Assembly (NCBI RefSeq): GCF_001995215.1
Contig: NZ_MUXN01000027.1
Span: 1 to 64,000 of the forward strand
Direction of reading: 5' to 3'
Length of the DNA: 64,000 nt
Origin: Amycolatopsis azurea DSM 43854
GTDB lineage: Bacteria; Actinomycetota; Actinomycetes; Mycobacteriales; Pseudonocardiaceae
The position numbers and the translations under genes are program-made. The number at the start of each line of letters is the position of its first letter. Within the stretch, counting starts at the first letter, position 1. The notes beneath the pieces were generated by a model that saw nothing but the letters and a program-made list of their open reading frames with translations, was not told the DNA's origin and made no database searches. This document shows positions 1 to 8,225 of the stretch, piece after piece.

Positions 1-271
1 CACCACGTAAGACACGCTCTTAGGTGCCAATGAACCACGTCATGCCTACCGACCGGAGTCCGCGGCACCGCCCGGACGCTGGCGCAGCGGCTCGCCTCCA
101 CCCAGCGCCGCCTGACTCCACGACACCGTCTCCGCAAAGCGGTTGGCCCCTCGGATGCTTGACGGCTTCGAGGCACCGCGGGTTCTTAGACGGCGTACTC
201 GTCGACGGCCAGCATGTGCGGGCATCGTCTGGTTTGCGCCCTCGGGGTCAGTCCCGGGGTTCGAAGCAGTC

Positions 272-444
272 ATGGAGCCGCCGCCGTACTCGCCGCTGGG
301 GCGGGGGTTCCTGACCGGCATCCTTAACCGCTCCACGCTGAGCGAGAAGGACTTCCGGCGCACCAACCCCCGCTTCGCCGGAGAGGCGGGCGAGGCCAAC
401 GAGAAGATCACGCACACCGTGCGCGAGGTGGCCGACCGGCTGGG
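272..444 (+). pseudogene. Aldo/keto reductase remnant (C-terminal fragment)
   Basis: The plus strand encodes PYSPLGRGFLTG, then FRRTNPRFAGEAGEAN and VREVADRLG. These are the conserved blocks that follow each other in the second half of NADPH-dependent aldo/keto reductases. Nothing upstream in any frame restores the TIM-barrel N-terminus or the catalytic Tyr/Lys. Reading past about position 444 runs straight into antisense YCII-like sequence, so both ends of the gene are lost. It is a recognisable relic, not a working enzyme. The family assignment rests on these motifs alone. Confidence 0.7.
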
Positions 445-445
445 T

Positions 446-701
446 CGATCGGCCCGCTCGGCGTGTCGACGATGCACGCGACGATCTCGGCGCGCGCTCG
501 TGGCTCGCGACGTCGATCACCGCGTAGCTCGTCAGGACCTCCTTGAGGTCGGCGAACGGCCCGCCCGTTGCCCACCACGCGGTCCGGGGTCCTGTGGACC
601 GTTGTGCTGACCGCGGGGTGGCTGAGGCCCTCGCTGGCGACGAAGTCGCCGGCCTCGAACAGCTCCTGTTCGAACTTCCGATAGGCGGCGAACGCGGCCA
701 T
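446..701 (-). pseudogene. YCII-related (DGPF) protein remnant, frameshifted
   Basis: On the minus strand one frame reads AAYRKFEQELFEAGDFVASEGL, typical of the N-terminal half of actinobacterial YCII/DGPF-domain proteins. The conserved core GPFADLKEVLTSYAVIDVAS then continues in a second frame, and the ending IVACIVDTPSGPID is back in the first. The gene therefore carries at least two compensating indels and lacks the usual first 25-30 residues. YCII proteins are small ferredoxin-fold enzymes, often placed beside ECF sigma factors, but none is present here. The remnant abuts an aldo/keto reductase fragment in the opposite orientation, indicating rearrangement. Confidence 0.72.
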
Positions 702-1199
702 CGCCTCCTCTGAGGGAGTGTGCGGGCGTCACCGGCGGCTTCGGCCGAGATATGGCCGTTCGTCCCCGCTGGTGGCACCCAATAGACCGCGCGCGTATGC
801 ACGGATGCCGCGCTACGGCGCGGCCCGGGCGGTTGAGCTGTAAGTGTTTGATCGCCGAAGTGCCGCATGGTCGCCATGGAACCAAGTCGGGGCGGTGCAT
901 ACCCTGATCCGGACATCGCACGTGTTTGAGCCGGACTGGCGACCATGCGGACGCTGCGGAGGGCGAAAAGGTAGAGCGAGTTGGAATGTTGTGTGGTCAA
1001 AACGCGTCAGCAATGGGTCATCTCTGATGGTGGATCCTATGCACATAGGATGGATTATTCGAATGAGAGCGCAGTGTGATCGCGGGAGCCGTTGTATAAA
1101 GTTGCCGAAGTGCGTCTTTGGTGGGTGGACCGAGGTCCTTGGACTCTATTGAGCCAGTTCGGGGCAGCGTAATGTCGATGTCTTGATCGGAGGGTCGTC
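702..1199. other. Gene-poor stretch upstream of the 199-aa membrane protein
   Basis: I see no convincing coding sequence here. The open frames lack family motifs, and base composition drops toward AT near 1000-1150, consistent with a promoter region for the gene starting at 1200. The one clear structure is a palindrome at 1034-1051: ATCCTATG, a two-base spacer, then CATAGGAT. It could be an operator or small hairpin. Confidence 0.4.
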
Positions 1200-1799
1200 A
1201 TGATCGACGTAATCTTGGGCTACCTGGCTCTAGCGGCCGCCAGGGCGGCGGGCAGGGCTGTGGACCGGAGGTTCGATGGCGGGTTGGATGCACTCCTTGG
1301 TCGCATTGGCAGGAAGTTTCACCGGGATTCGGCCAGGGATCTGGCGCGAGACCCCAGCTTGAATAGACAGAAGGAGATTGCCGGCGCGGTTGCGCATCAG
1401 GCGCAGCAGGACCCCCAGTTCCGCCGTGACCTAAGCGCAATTATCAGCGGCTTGGACAGACTCGGCGGCCGCAACGAGATTACCAATGTAGTGGGGGTGT
1501 ACGCACGCCACGAAGGCAGGGGAAACATTAATATCGGTGATGTTCAAAATGTGTTATCACCGAACGACCCGTCGCGCGCCCCGCCATGGGTCAAAGTCAT
1601 GATAGCCGTCGGCATGTTGGGTGCCCTTATCGGCATTGCGATCATCGTGATCCCTGTAATCAATTACCCAGGTGGCCTCAGTGCGTTGAGAGACCCGACA
1701 CGGTTGCCAAACTTCAAGACTGGAATTAGCATCTTTCTCGGCAGCTTCGGACTTCTTTTTATTGCTCAGATATTCACGATGTTGAAGAACCATGATTGA
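1200..1799 (+). CDS. Hypothetical protein with two C-terminal membrane segments
   Basis: 199 residues, function not recognised. The N-terminal two thirds are soluble and charged, with an arginine-rich helix near residues 15-50 and a polar segment ending in GNINIGDVQNV. A hydrophobic span follows at about residues 135-155 (MIAVGMLGALIGIAIIVIPV) and another near 175-195, so it is probably anchored with both ends on the same side. GGAGG lies eight bases before the ATG, supporting this start. Base composition is clearly lower in GC than the surrounding genes, suggesting recent acquisition. Neighbours are decayed genes, so context gives no role. Confidence 0.7.
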   Translation: MIDVILGYLALAAARAAGRAVDRRFDGGLDALLGRIGRKFHRDSARDLARDPSLNRQKEIAGAVAHQAQQDPQFRRDLSAIISGLDRLGGRNEITNVVGVYARHEGRGNINIGDVQNVLSPNDPSRAPPWVKVMIAVGMLGALIGIAIIVIPVINYPGGLSALRDPTRLPNFKTGISIFLGSFGLLFIAQIFTMLKNHD

Positions 1800-1809
1800 C
1801 GTAACTGAT

Positions 1810-2235
1810 TCAAATCGGGCTTCCGGACTTCGCGCCTGCGTCGATCGTTGGATCACTGTGGGCGTCGCGGCAAGGGATGCGGTCCGCTCCGGTGCGGGAG
1901 AGCTTCGCTAAGACCGTTTTGGTCCCGGCGTCGGGGTGAGTCTGTATGCCCTAGGTGTCAGCGAGGCGGCCGATGAGGACCATGCCGCGACCCCGAAGTC
2001 CGGCGGTGTCGCGCCGGATCAGGTCGTCGACCTCGATACGGATCCGGCACACCACCGGCGTGTAGCTCATCTCGATCCGCAGGGACCCGTCTTCGTGGTC
2101 ATAGGCGTTGGGGATGAGTTGGGTCGCCACCAGCTGCACATCGGCCACCTGTGCGTCGCCGACCGCCCCCAGTGTCCGCGAGGCCCATCGCCGTACCTGC
2201 ACCAGCGCGGGCACCTCCATGCCTCGCAGACTCAT
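1810..2235 (-). pseudogene. HATPase-type (anti-sigma/RsbW-like) ATP-binding regulator with internal amber codon
   Basis: The readable part contains RRWASRTLGAVGDAQVADVQLVATQLIPNAYDH (split: ADVQLVATQL then NAYDH), the N-box of GHKL ATPases, then RIEVDD and LRGRGMVLIGRLADT. A TAG stops the frame at 1951-1953. The same frame continues beyond it with GIQTHPDAGTKTVLAKLS, the usual WG...GKTVW terminal box, and the TAG sits exactly where the family has Trp (TGG). A G-to-A change would explain it. The extended frame ends at 1810. Such proteins are stand-alone regulatory kinase-like ATPases common in actinomycetes; this copy is probably inactive. The start is uncertain, with an alternative upstream ATG at 2280. 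Confidence 0.72.
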
Positions 2236-2400
2236 CGACCACCGGTGCTGGTCGGCCGGCCCTCCGTGGACTCGTTCCACGGGCGCTGCCTTCCGTCGCC
2301 GCCCTCACTGTTCAAGGCACACGCCGGCGGTGGTACACCCCTCCGGGTGGACGCCAACCATCCACTCGGACGATCCGGTGGAGTGGCCGACGGCCTGATG

Positions 2401-2652
2401 TCAGGCGCCCAGACGTGCGTAGAGGCGTCCGGCCAGGGTGGCGGCCAGCTGGTTCAACCCGGCTGTGGGGTTGAGCAGGGCGTACTGGCCCAGCAGCTCG
2501 GCCGCGGCGTAAGCCTCCTCCGCCGAGAGCACCGCCAGCGGCGGAACCGTCTTGCCCCGCTCGAGCAGTTCGGCCAGGCGCTGAGCGTAGTGGCGGTGGT
2601 CGAGCACCCCGGCCAGGCCGAACGGGTCCTGCAGCACGGCGTCGTCGCTCAT
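2401..2652 (-). CDS. Small hypothetical alpha-helical protein
   Basis: 83 residues starting MSDDAVLQDPFG and ending AGRLYARLGA. The longer open frame upstream is not used, because GAGAGG lies about eight bases before the ATG at 2652. The product is almost entirely helical, rich in Leu and Ala, with no cysteine, signal peptide or membrane segment. The middle (LAELLERGKTVPPLAVLSAE) resembles small regulator-associated proteins found next to HATPase and MerR-type genes in actinomycetes, but I cannot name a family. It points toward the broken HATPase gene and may once have been its operon partner. Confidence 0.6.
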   Translation of the reverse strand: MSDDAVLQDPFGLAGVLDHRHYAQRLAELLERGKTVPPLAVLSAEEAYAAAELLGQYALLNPTAGLNQLAATLAGRLYARLGA

Positions 2653-3400
2653 CGGGCAAACCTCTCTCATCGTCGCGGTCATCGGCCAGACCGCCACCGC
2701 ATCAGGTGGCATAGAAAATCTAAGACGACGGGGGTAGACATTCGATCGCGGGTATGTGTACTGTTCTGTCCGTACCGAGAGAGACAACGTCAAGCAGGCG
2801 CGGGAGATGACGTAACTACCCGTGAGGTGAGACAAGACGGTCAGGCAGGACGAAGCCAAAGCAACGGACAGGTTTCGGCTGATGACCGCAGCAGTATCCC
2901 GGGACCGGGCAGTGAAGACGCAGTAGGCAAGACGGTCCCGGCGCAGTGAGTGCAGGACGCAGGTGGCGCACAGTGCGCCCGGCCTGCGGAAGTGTTGTAC
3001 CGCAGTACGAAGTCAGTAGATGCACGATCAGATGGTGAACACCGGTCAGGTGGCCGGAGCCGATCACGGTCAGGGCCCCGGGCAGTGGCCAGCGGCGTGA
3101 CGCGTGCTGGGGCCGATCAGCGGAAGGGTCCCAGCCGGTGACGATCGCAGCAGTACCCGAAGTAGCAGTACAAGTAGTACACGGTAAGGAAACACAGAAA
3201 AAAGGACGGGAAGCGTCTCATCATTGGATCGCCCGCAGCGGCAACGTAGTTATGCCGCGCGGGTACCGCAGTCCCATCAGATTGGAAGGTGGTTCTCGGT
3301 TACGAATAAGCGATCTCCGCATCGTCCGCCTCTCGGACGGACACCGCGGATACAGGAAACCGGCCTACACGCCGGCTGACAATGGTGAAACCCAACCCTT
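2653..3400. other. Long non-coding, purine-rich repeat-containing leader region
   Basis: No protein-like reading frame is convincing across about 750 bp. The plus strand is biased to G and A and contains short imperfect repeats: CGCAGCAGTAYCC at about 2887 and 3147, other GCAGTA words near 3001, 3165 and 3266, and CGGTCAGG at about 2837, 3043 and 3066. The position directly upstream of the MerR-like gene suggests a long 5' leader or a small RNA, but no known riboswitch architecture is visible. Confidence 0.4.
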
Positions 3401-3436
3401 GGGACCCCGGGCGCCGCACATGGCACCCGGGGTCCC
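3401..3436 (+). promoter_or_regulatory. Strong hairpin just upstream of the MerR-like gene
   Basis: A 15-bp stem (3401-3415 pairing with 3422-3436, one mismatch) encloses a 6-base loop. Its 3' side ends 8 bases before the GGAGGT ribosome binding site at 3444-3449. It could be a terminator of the leader transcript, an attenuator, or an RNA element controlling access to the start codon. It lacks a long T-tract, so intrinsic termination is not certain. Confidence 0.55.
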
Positions 3437-3454
3437 TTGTGATGTGGAGGTGGC

Positions 3455-3793
3455 ATGAACCCAGACCAACGAGACACCCCCGCCCCCCAGCCGGGCGGGC
3501 CCGACAAATTCGACGACGACCACTACCCCGCCTACACCATGGGCCGGGCCGCCGAGATGCTCGGCGCCACACAAGGGTTCCTGCGCAGCCTCGACGAAGC
3601 CGGATTCCTCACCCCGCAACGCTCCACCGGCGGACACCGCCGCTACTCGCGGCACCAACTCCGCCTCGCGGCACGAGTACGGGAACTGGTCGATCAGGGC
3701 ACCGGCATCGACGCCGCCTGCCGCATCGTCACCCTCGAAGACCAGCTCCACGACGCCCAGCGAGAAAACATCGAACTCCGCGCCACCGAGTAA
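3455..3793 (+). CDS. MerR-like helix-turn-helix transcriptional regulator
   Basis: 112 residues. A disordered Pro/Asp-rich N-terminus of about 27 residues precedes a MerR-type winged helix: YTMGRAAEMLGATQGFLRSL, then TGGHRRYSRHQLR. GGHRRY is the conserved wing. The C-terminus (VTLEDQLHDAQRENIEL) is a short coiled coil for dimerisation; no effector domain follows. GGAGGT precedes the ATG. In actinomycetes this short subfamily often sits beside HATPase and small helical proteins, matching the degraded set at 1.8-2.65 kb. The target is unknown. The long structured leader suggests strong post-transcriptional control. Confidence 0.85.
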   Translation: MNPDQRDTPAPQPGGPDKFDDDHYPAYTMGRAAEMLGATQGFLRSLDEAGFLTPQRSTGGHRRYSRHQLRLAARVRELVDQGTGIDAACRIVTLEDQLHDAQRENIELRATE

Positions 3794-4010
3794 CAGGCCG
3801 CGGTGTGCCGCCGAACCTTCTGCGGCACACCGAAGACCTGCACGCAACGGCTCCGGCTTCAGCATCATCCGCTAGCGCGACGTCGTGATGATCGAATGCC
3901 GCAAGAGGACAGCAAGAAGGCCGTGGACCACGGTGACCGCGGCCAGGAGCAGTCCGATCAAGAGACCAAGAACGACCTGGATTTCTGAACGGCGAGGGAA
4001 GGTATTCGGG

Positions 4011-4571
4011 ATGGTCTCGGCGCTCCATGCCGATTCGCCGGTCGCGACGGTGATCGGCGCGATCCTCATGCTCGTGGCCGGGGCCGGGCTCCTCGCCGTC
4101 GTGCTGATCGTCGCGTCCAAAATGAGCGGCCGTCGGGAGCGCCAGCATTGGATGGCGGGCTTCGCGACCGAGGTGGCCGGCACGTTCCACGGCGAGCACA
4201 GCAAGACGTCACCGGGTTTCGGGGTGGACCCCGTGAGCCTCGAACGGCCGCTCGAGGAAGCGGCGATCGTCCGGTGCGTGGAGTTCAGGTACCGCGATCA
4301 CGACTTCGTCGGCGTCGACTACCTGGACGACCGGGACTTCGACGGGGCGGTGAAGGTCCGCGCGGCCGACCGCGAACGGGCCGCGGAACTGCTCACCCAG
4401 GACATACGCGACTGGCTGCGTGCCGAAACGCGCCTCGCCCACTGGCCCGTCTACCGCGAACGAGGAACCCTCCGCACCGGCGGACAACGGCCACTGACCC
4501 GGGAAACGCTCCTCGCGGAGGCCGACTTCCTGATCGACGTCTCCGGACGGCTACCCACCGATCGCCCTTAG
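4011..4571 (+). CDS. Membrane-anchored hypothetical protein
   Basis: 186 residues from the ATG at 4011, which has GAGGGAAGG about 8 bases upstream; longer in-frame starts lack a binding site. One hydrophobic segment occupies about residues 12-36 (VIGAILMLVAGAGLLAVVLIV) and is followed by Lys/Arg, so the larger C-terminal part is probably cytoplasmic. The soluble part is acidic, with repeated charged helices and no cysteine. I do not recognise a family. It ends convergently with the esterase gene, the two stop codons overlapping by 4 bases. Confidence 0.65.
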   Translation: MVSALHADSPVATVIGAILMLVAGAGLLAVVLIVASKMSGRRERQHWMAGFATEVAGTFHGEHSKTSPGFGVDPVSLERPLEEAAIVRCVEFRYRDHDFVGVDYLDDRDFDGAVKVRAADRERAAELLTQDIRDWLRAETRLAHWPVYRERGTLRTGGQRPLTRETLLAEADFLIDVSGRLPTDRP

Positions 4572-5746
4572 CCGTCCACAGTTGGACCGAACCGGATGGG
4601 GTGGCCCGCGACCGGAGCCGGGTCAAGGGTGCCGGTGCGGGCGAAGGTCGCCCAGACGGTGCGGAGGGCGGCGCCGAATGCGTCGACTTCGGACCACGGA
4701 ACCTTGCCGAGCATCGGGCTGTCCTGCCACGCCCGCTGGGTGCCGAGCAGCAGCGGCAGTTCCAGGCAGTGGGTGGCGCCGAACTCGGAACCCTCGGGCC
4801 GCCAGTCCAGGCGATACGACCAGACACCGGCGCCGGCTGAGCGCAGACGGTCGCCGAAAGCGGCCAGCGGTTCGGCGTAGATCTCGTCGGTGCCGACGAC
4901 GCCGGAAAACGCGGTCATGTCGTCGGCGTTCCAGCCGTAGAGCACGTCGAGGTCGCGCACGTTGCCCGCGAAGGACTCCTTGTCCAGGGTGTCCACCGGA
5001 AGGAACGCGGGTTCCATCGCGTCGCCGGTGAGCCGCAGGTTGGTCAGCGCGGTTTCCTTGTGCGCGGCAAGGATTTCCGTCAGGCCCGCCGTGTGCGGGT
5101 CGGTGCCGAGCGCGTCGGCGAACACCCGGCCGAGCCTGGCCGCGTGCTCGGGTGGCCGGGTGGCGAGGCCGAGCGGAGCGCTCTGCAGGATCGCCCGCCG
5201 GAACAGGCCGCGTGCCTCGGGCAGGTCCATCAGCAGCCGGATGGAGATGCCGCCCGCCGACTGCCCGGCGACCGTCACGTTGTCCGGGTCGCCGCCGTAG
5301 GCCTCGATGTTGGCCCGCACCCAGCGCAGCGCCCCGAGCTGATCCGCCAGTCCGAGGTTGCCGGGGCTGACCCCGTCCAGATACAGGTAGCCGAGCGCGC
5401 CGAGGCGGTAGTTGACGCCGACCACCACCAGGTCGCCCTCGGCCGCCAGCGCGCCGCCGTCGTACCACTCCAGCAACCCGCCACCGCTGGAGAATCCGCC
5501 GCCGTGCAGCCACACCAGCACCGGCCTGCGTCCGGTGTCCAGGCCCGGGGTACTGATCGTCAGGTTGAGGCAGTCCTCACCCTGCGGGAGGCGATCGCGC
5601 GGTGGCCCCATCACCCGGTCCAGCCGGGACGGTGGTTGCGGGCTGATCTCCCCGCTGGACGACGTCTGCCGCGAAACGGTGACAGGCAGCCCGAACCGCG
5701 CCGCTGTGGCGTAGCGAATCGGTCCGGTTCGGACAAGCGTGGTCAT
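4568..5746 (-). CDS. Type-B carboxylesterase/lipase
   Basis: 392 residues, alpha/beta-hydrolase fold. HGGGF (about 81-85) forms the oxyanion hole, and GQSAGG places the nucleophile at Ser163. GEDCLNL near 57 and the GDP-NVTV strand are type-B signatures. There is no signal peptide, so it is intracellular. The substrate is an ester or possibly an amide. Its divergent placement only 26 bp from the LysR gene beside a 3-hydroxyanthranilate pathway suggests that it prepares a substrate for that pathway; this is inference. The ATG at 5746 has GAGG five bases upstream and is preferred over the GTG six bases earlier. Confidence 0.85.
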   Translation of the reverse strand: MTTLVRTGPIRYATAARFGLPVTVSRQTSSSGEISPQPPSRLDRVMGPPRDRLPQGEDCLNLTISTPGLDTGRRPVLVWLHGGGFSSGGGLLEWYDGGALAAEGDLVVVGVNYRLGALGYLYLDGVSPGNLGLADQLGALRWVRANIEAYGGDPDNVTVAGQSAGGISIRLLMDLPEARGLFRRAILQSAPLGLATRPPEHAARLGRVFADALGTDPHTAGLTEILAAHKETALTNLRLTGDAMEPAFLPVDTLDKESFAGNVRDLDVLYGWNADDMTAFSGVVGTDEIYAEPLAAFGDRLRSAGAGVWSYRLDWRPEGSEFGATHCLELPLLLGTQRAWQDSPMLGKVPWSEVDAFGAALRTVWATFARTGTLDPAPVAGHPIRFGPTVDG

Positions 5747-5772
5747 ACGCACCTCGTGGGTAGGATCGGCTG

Positions 5773-6696
5773 GTGATCTTGCCTCGTCTGCTGGACGGCC
5801 GACTGAAGTTCCGCCATCTCGTCCTGCTCGACGCGCTGGCCAGGCAGGGCACCGTGGTCGGGGCGGCCGCCGAGTTGCACGTGACGCAGCCGGTGGCGAC
5901 CCGGAGCCTGCACGAACTCGAAGAGATCCTCGACGTGCGGTTGTTCGAACGCGGCCCGCGCGGCATCACCCCGACCGTGTTCGGCGAGGCGTTCACCGGG
6001 CACGCCCGCGCGGTGCTCGCGCAGCTTGAGCAGGCCGGGCGGCACGTCGCCGAGCTGGCCGACGCGGAGCGCGGCACGGTGGTGGTCGGCACCCATCTCG
6101 CGGGGTCGAACATGTTGCTGCCGCGTGCGATCGCGGCGATCAAGACCGAGCGGCCGTACCTGACCGTCGTGGTCCGGGAGGGTTCTCCCGAAGCCCTGCT
6201 GGTGGAGTTGGAGGCGGGCCGGGTCGACCTGATCATCGGCAGGCTGACGGCGCCTTCGGACGAGCGGATCGAGCGGCGCAAACTGTACGACGAGTCGGTG
6301 GACCTGGTGGTGCGCACCGCGCATCCGCTGGCCGGCGCGACCGGCGTCGAGCTGGCCGACCTCGCGGGGTATCCGTGGATCCTGCCCGGAGCGGAGACCG
6401 CGCTGCGCCGTGAGCTGGAGCAGTTGTTCACCCGGAACGGCTTCCCGCTGCCCGCGAACCGGGTGGAGACCACCTCGTTCCTCACCGTGCGGCAGCTGCT
6501 GCTGGAGACCGACGTGATCGCCGCCCTGCCCAGCCTGATCACCAAGGACGATCCGAGGATCACCAGGGTCGCGCTGGCTCTGGAGCCGATCGGGCACAGC
6601 GTCGGACTCACCCTGCCCGCCCAGCGCACGCTCAGCCCGTCGGTGGACGCGCTGATCCGCAGCCTGACCGAAGTCGCCACCGGAATGTCCCATTAG
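5773..6696 (+). CDS. LysR-family transcriptional regulator
   Basis: 307 residues, standard LTTR length. The N-terminal winged helix (about 12-70) has the GAAAELHVTQPVATRSLHEL recognition segment, followed by the linker helix and a periplasmic-binding-like effector domain (about 98-300). It starts with GTG. It is transcribed away from the esterase over a 26-bp gap and ends 10 bp from the end of the convergent catabolic operon. LTTRs usually control the adjacent divergent gene and local catabolic genes, with a pathway intermediate as inducer. The nba 3-hydroxyanthranilate cluster of Pseudomonas also includes a LysR gene, so regulation of this cluster is likely. Confidence 0.9.
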   Translation: MILPRLLDGRLKFRHLVLLDALARQGTVVGAAAELHVTQPVATRSLHELEEILDVRLFERGPRGITPTVFGEAFTGHARAVLAQLEQAGRHVAELADAERGTVVVGTHLAGSNMLLPRAIAAIKTERPYLTVVVREGSPEALLVELEAGRVDLIIGRLTAPSDERIERRKLYDESVDLVVRTAHPLAGATGVELADLAGYPWILPGAETALRRELEQLFTRNGFPLPANRVETTSFLTVRQLLLETDVIAALPSLITKDDPRITRVALALEPIGHSVGLTLPAQRTLSPSVDALIRSLTEVATGMSH

Positions 6697-6706
6697 GACT
6701 GTCCGA

Positions 6707-7702
6707 TCACGACAGTGACAGGAAGCGTTCGGCGTTCCCGCTGGTGATCAGCTGCCTCTCGGTCTCGTTCAGGAAGCCGCTTTTGCGCACCACCTCGCCG
6801 ACCGGGCGTTCACCGAGCGGGTACGGGTAGTCGCTCCCGACCATCACGTGCTCGGCGCCGAGAGTGTCCACGAGCAGCCGCAGCGCCCGCTCGTCGAAGA
6901 CCACCGAGTCGACGTGGAACCGGTCGAGGTAGTGCGACGGCGGGAACTCCGAGGTGCCGATCACGTCGTTTCGCCGATGCCAGGCGTTCTCCATCCGGCC
7001 GAGCCAGAACGCGAACGACCCGCCGCCGTGCGCGAAGCAGATCTTCAGGCTCGGGTCGATCCGGTCGAAGACCCCGCCGAGCACCAGCGCCAGGATCGAC
7101 AGATGGGTTTCGGCGGGCATCGCGGTCAGCCACCGCGCCATCCATCGGTCCAGCCGGGGTGACTCGGCCATGTCCCACGGGTGTACGAACACCGGGACCC
7201 CGAGCGACGCACAGTGCTGGAGGAAGGTTTCCACTCCGGCGCTGTCCAGATCCCGGTCGCCGACGTGGTTGCCGACCTCCACCCCTCGGTGCCCCGCGGC
7301 CAGGCAGCGTTCCAGTTCGCGGCACGCGGCGTCGGGGTCCTGCAGCGGAACCTGGCAAAACGGGATCAGCCGGTCCGGAGCCGGTGCGACGATCTCCAGC
7401 GCCAGGTCGTTGAAGATCCGGGCGATCCGGCCCGCCTGCTCGCCGGTCCGGCCGTAGTTGAAGAACGCGGGCGTCGGGGAGACCACCTGGGTGCGAACGC
7501 CGTCGGCGTCCATGTCCAGCAGTCGGGTCTCCGCGTGCCAGCAGTCCGCGCCGATCCGGCGGAACTCCTTGTCCCCCATCATGATCATCGCCTCGGACTC
7601 GGTCTCCGCGCGCAGCCACGGCGCGTCCGGTCCGGCGTCCGCGCGCAGGTCCGGCCAGCCGTTCGGCACGTAATGCGTGTGGATGTCGATCAGGCCGGAC
7701 AT
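6707..7702 (-). CDS. 2-amino-3-carboxymuconate-6-semialdehyde decarboxylase (ACMSD) family amidohydrolase
   Basis: 331 residues, amidohydrolase TIM barrel. DIHTHYVP supplies the zinc pair His8 and His10, VFVHPWD the third His, CFAHGGG the His near the active site, and GSDYPYP the metal Asp. These match ACMSD (NbaD type), which removes CO2 from the ring-cleavage product of 3-hydroxyanthranilate before it cyclises to quinolinate. Length is typical. Its start lies one base after the stop of the 3-hydroxyanthranilate dioxygenase gene, so the consecutive enzymes are co-translated. It is the last gene of the five-gene minus-strand operon. Confidence 0.9.
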   Translation of the reverse strand: MSGLIDIHTHYVPNGWPDLRADAGPDAPWLRAETESEAMIMMGDKEFRRIGADCWHAETRLLDMDADGVRTQVVSPTPAFFNYGRTGEQAGRIARIFNDLALEIVAPAPDRLIPFCQVPLQDPDAACRELERCLAAGHRGVEVGNHVGDRDLDSAGVETFLQHCASLGVPVFVHPWDMAESPRLDRWMARWLTAMPAETHLSILALVLGGVFDRIDPSLKICFAHGGGSFAFWLGRMENAWHRRNDVIGTSEFPPSHYLDRFHVDSVVFDERALRLLVDTLGAEHVMVGSDYPYPLGERPVGEVVRKSGFLNETERQLITSGNAERFLSLS

Positions 7703-7703
7703 C

Positions 7704-8225
7704 TCAGCCCTTCCCGGGGTGCAGGGCGCCGCAGCCGCCGCAGGTGCGGGCCTGCTCGTCGCCGTAGAAGGCGGTGAAGACCGGCGGCAGGTCCTCGACG
7801 ATGTCGCGCACCTGGAGTTCCACCTCGTGCACCAGCGAGGCGCATTCGGGGCAGTACCACTGGAACTTCTCCAGCGTTCCCTCCTCGCGGACGCGTTCGA
7901 TGACCAAGCCGATCGAGTCCGCCTCCGGGCGCTGCGGCGAGTGCGGGATGTCGCCCGGCAGCAGCCAGGTGTCGCCTTCGGTGATGTGGATGGTCTTCTG
8001 GCCTTCGCCGGTCATGATGTTCACGTGCATGGAGCCCTTGAGCTGGTAGAACCATTCTTCATAGGGGTCCACGTGGAAGTCGGTGCGCTGGTTCGGTCCA
8101 CCGACGATCTGCACGATGAAATCGTTGCCGAGCGCCATGGTCCGGTTGTTCACCGGTGGCTTGAGCAGATGCTCGTGCTCGGCGATCCAGGCCTGGAAAT
8201 TGACGACCTCGGGAATGCCGGTCAT
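7704..8225 (-). CDS. nbaC: 3-hydroxyanthranilate 3,4-dioxygenase
   Basis: 173 residues, cupin fold. Iron ligands His51, Glu57 and His95 and substrate-contact residues Arg47, Arg99 and Glu110 are at the same numbers as in the structurally known Cupriavidus enzyme. The bacterial-type second rubredoxin-like iron site is intact (Cys125, Cys128, Cys162, Cys165). It opens the ring of 3-hydroxyanthranilate with O2 to give 2-amino-3-carboxymuconate semialdehyde, the substrate of the following ACMSD. The ATG overlaps the stop of the RidA gene by 4 bases. The cytoplasmic enzyme is used here in degradation, as no quinolinate gene is adjacent. Confidence 0.95.
   Translation of the reverse strand: MTGIPEVVNFQAWIAEHEHLLKPPVNNRTMALGNDFIVQIVGGPNQRTDFHVDPYEEWFYQLKGSMHVNIMTGEGQKTIHITEGDTWLLPGDIPHSPQRPEADSIGLVIERVREEGTLEKFQWYCPECASLVHEVELQVRDIVEDLPPVFTAFYGDEQARTCGGCGALHPGKG

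Noticed and set aside
844..1152. 102-codon frame upstream of the 1200 gene
   Set aside because: Mixed composition with no motif, no binding site, and it covers a promoter-like palindrome.
4568..5746. Esterase as kynurenine formamidase
   Set aside because: The sequence is a type-B carboxylesterase; no kynureninase or tryptophan dioxygenase is nearby to support that reaction.
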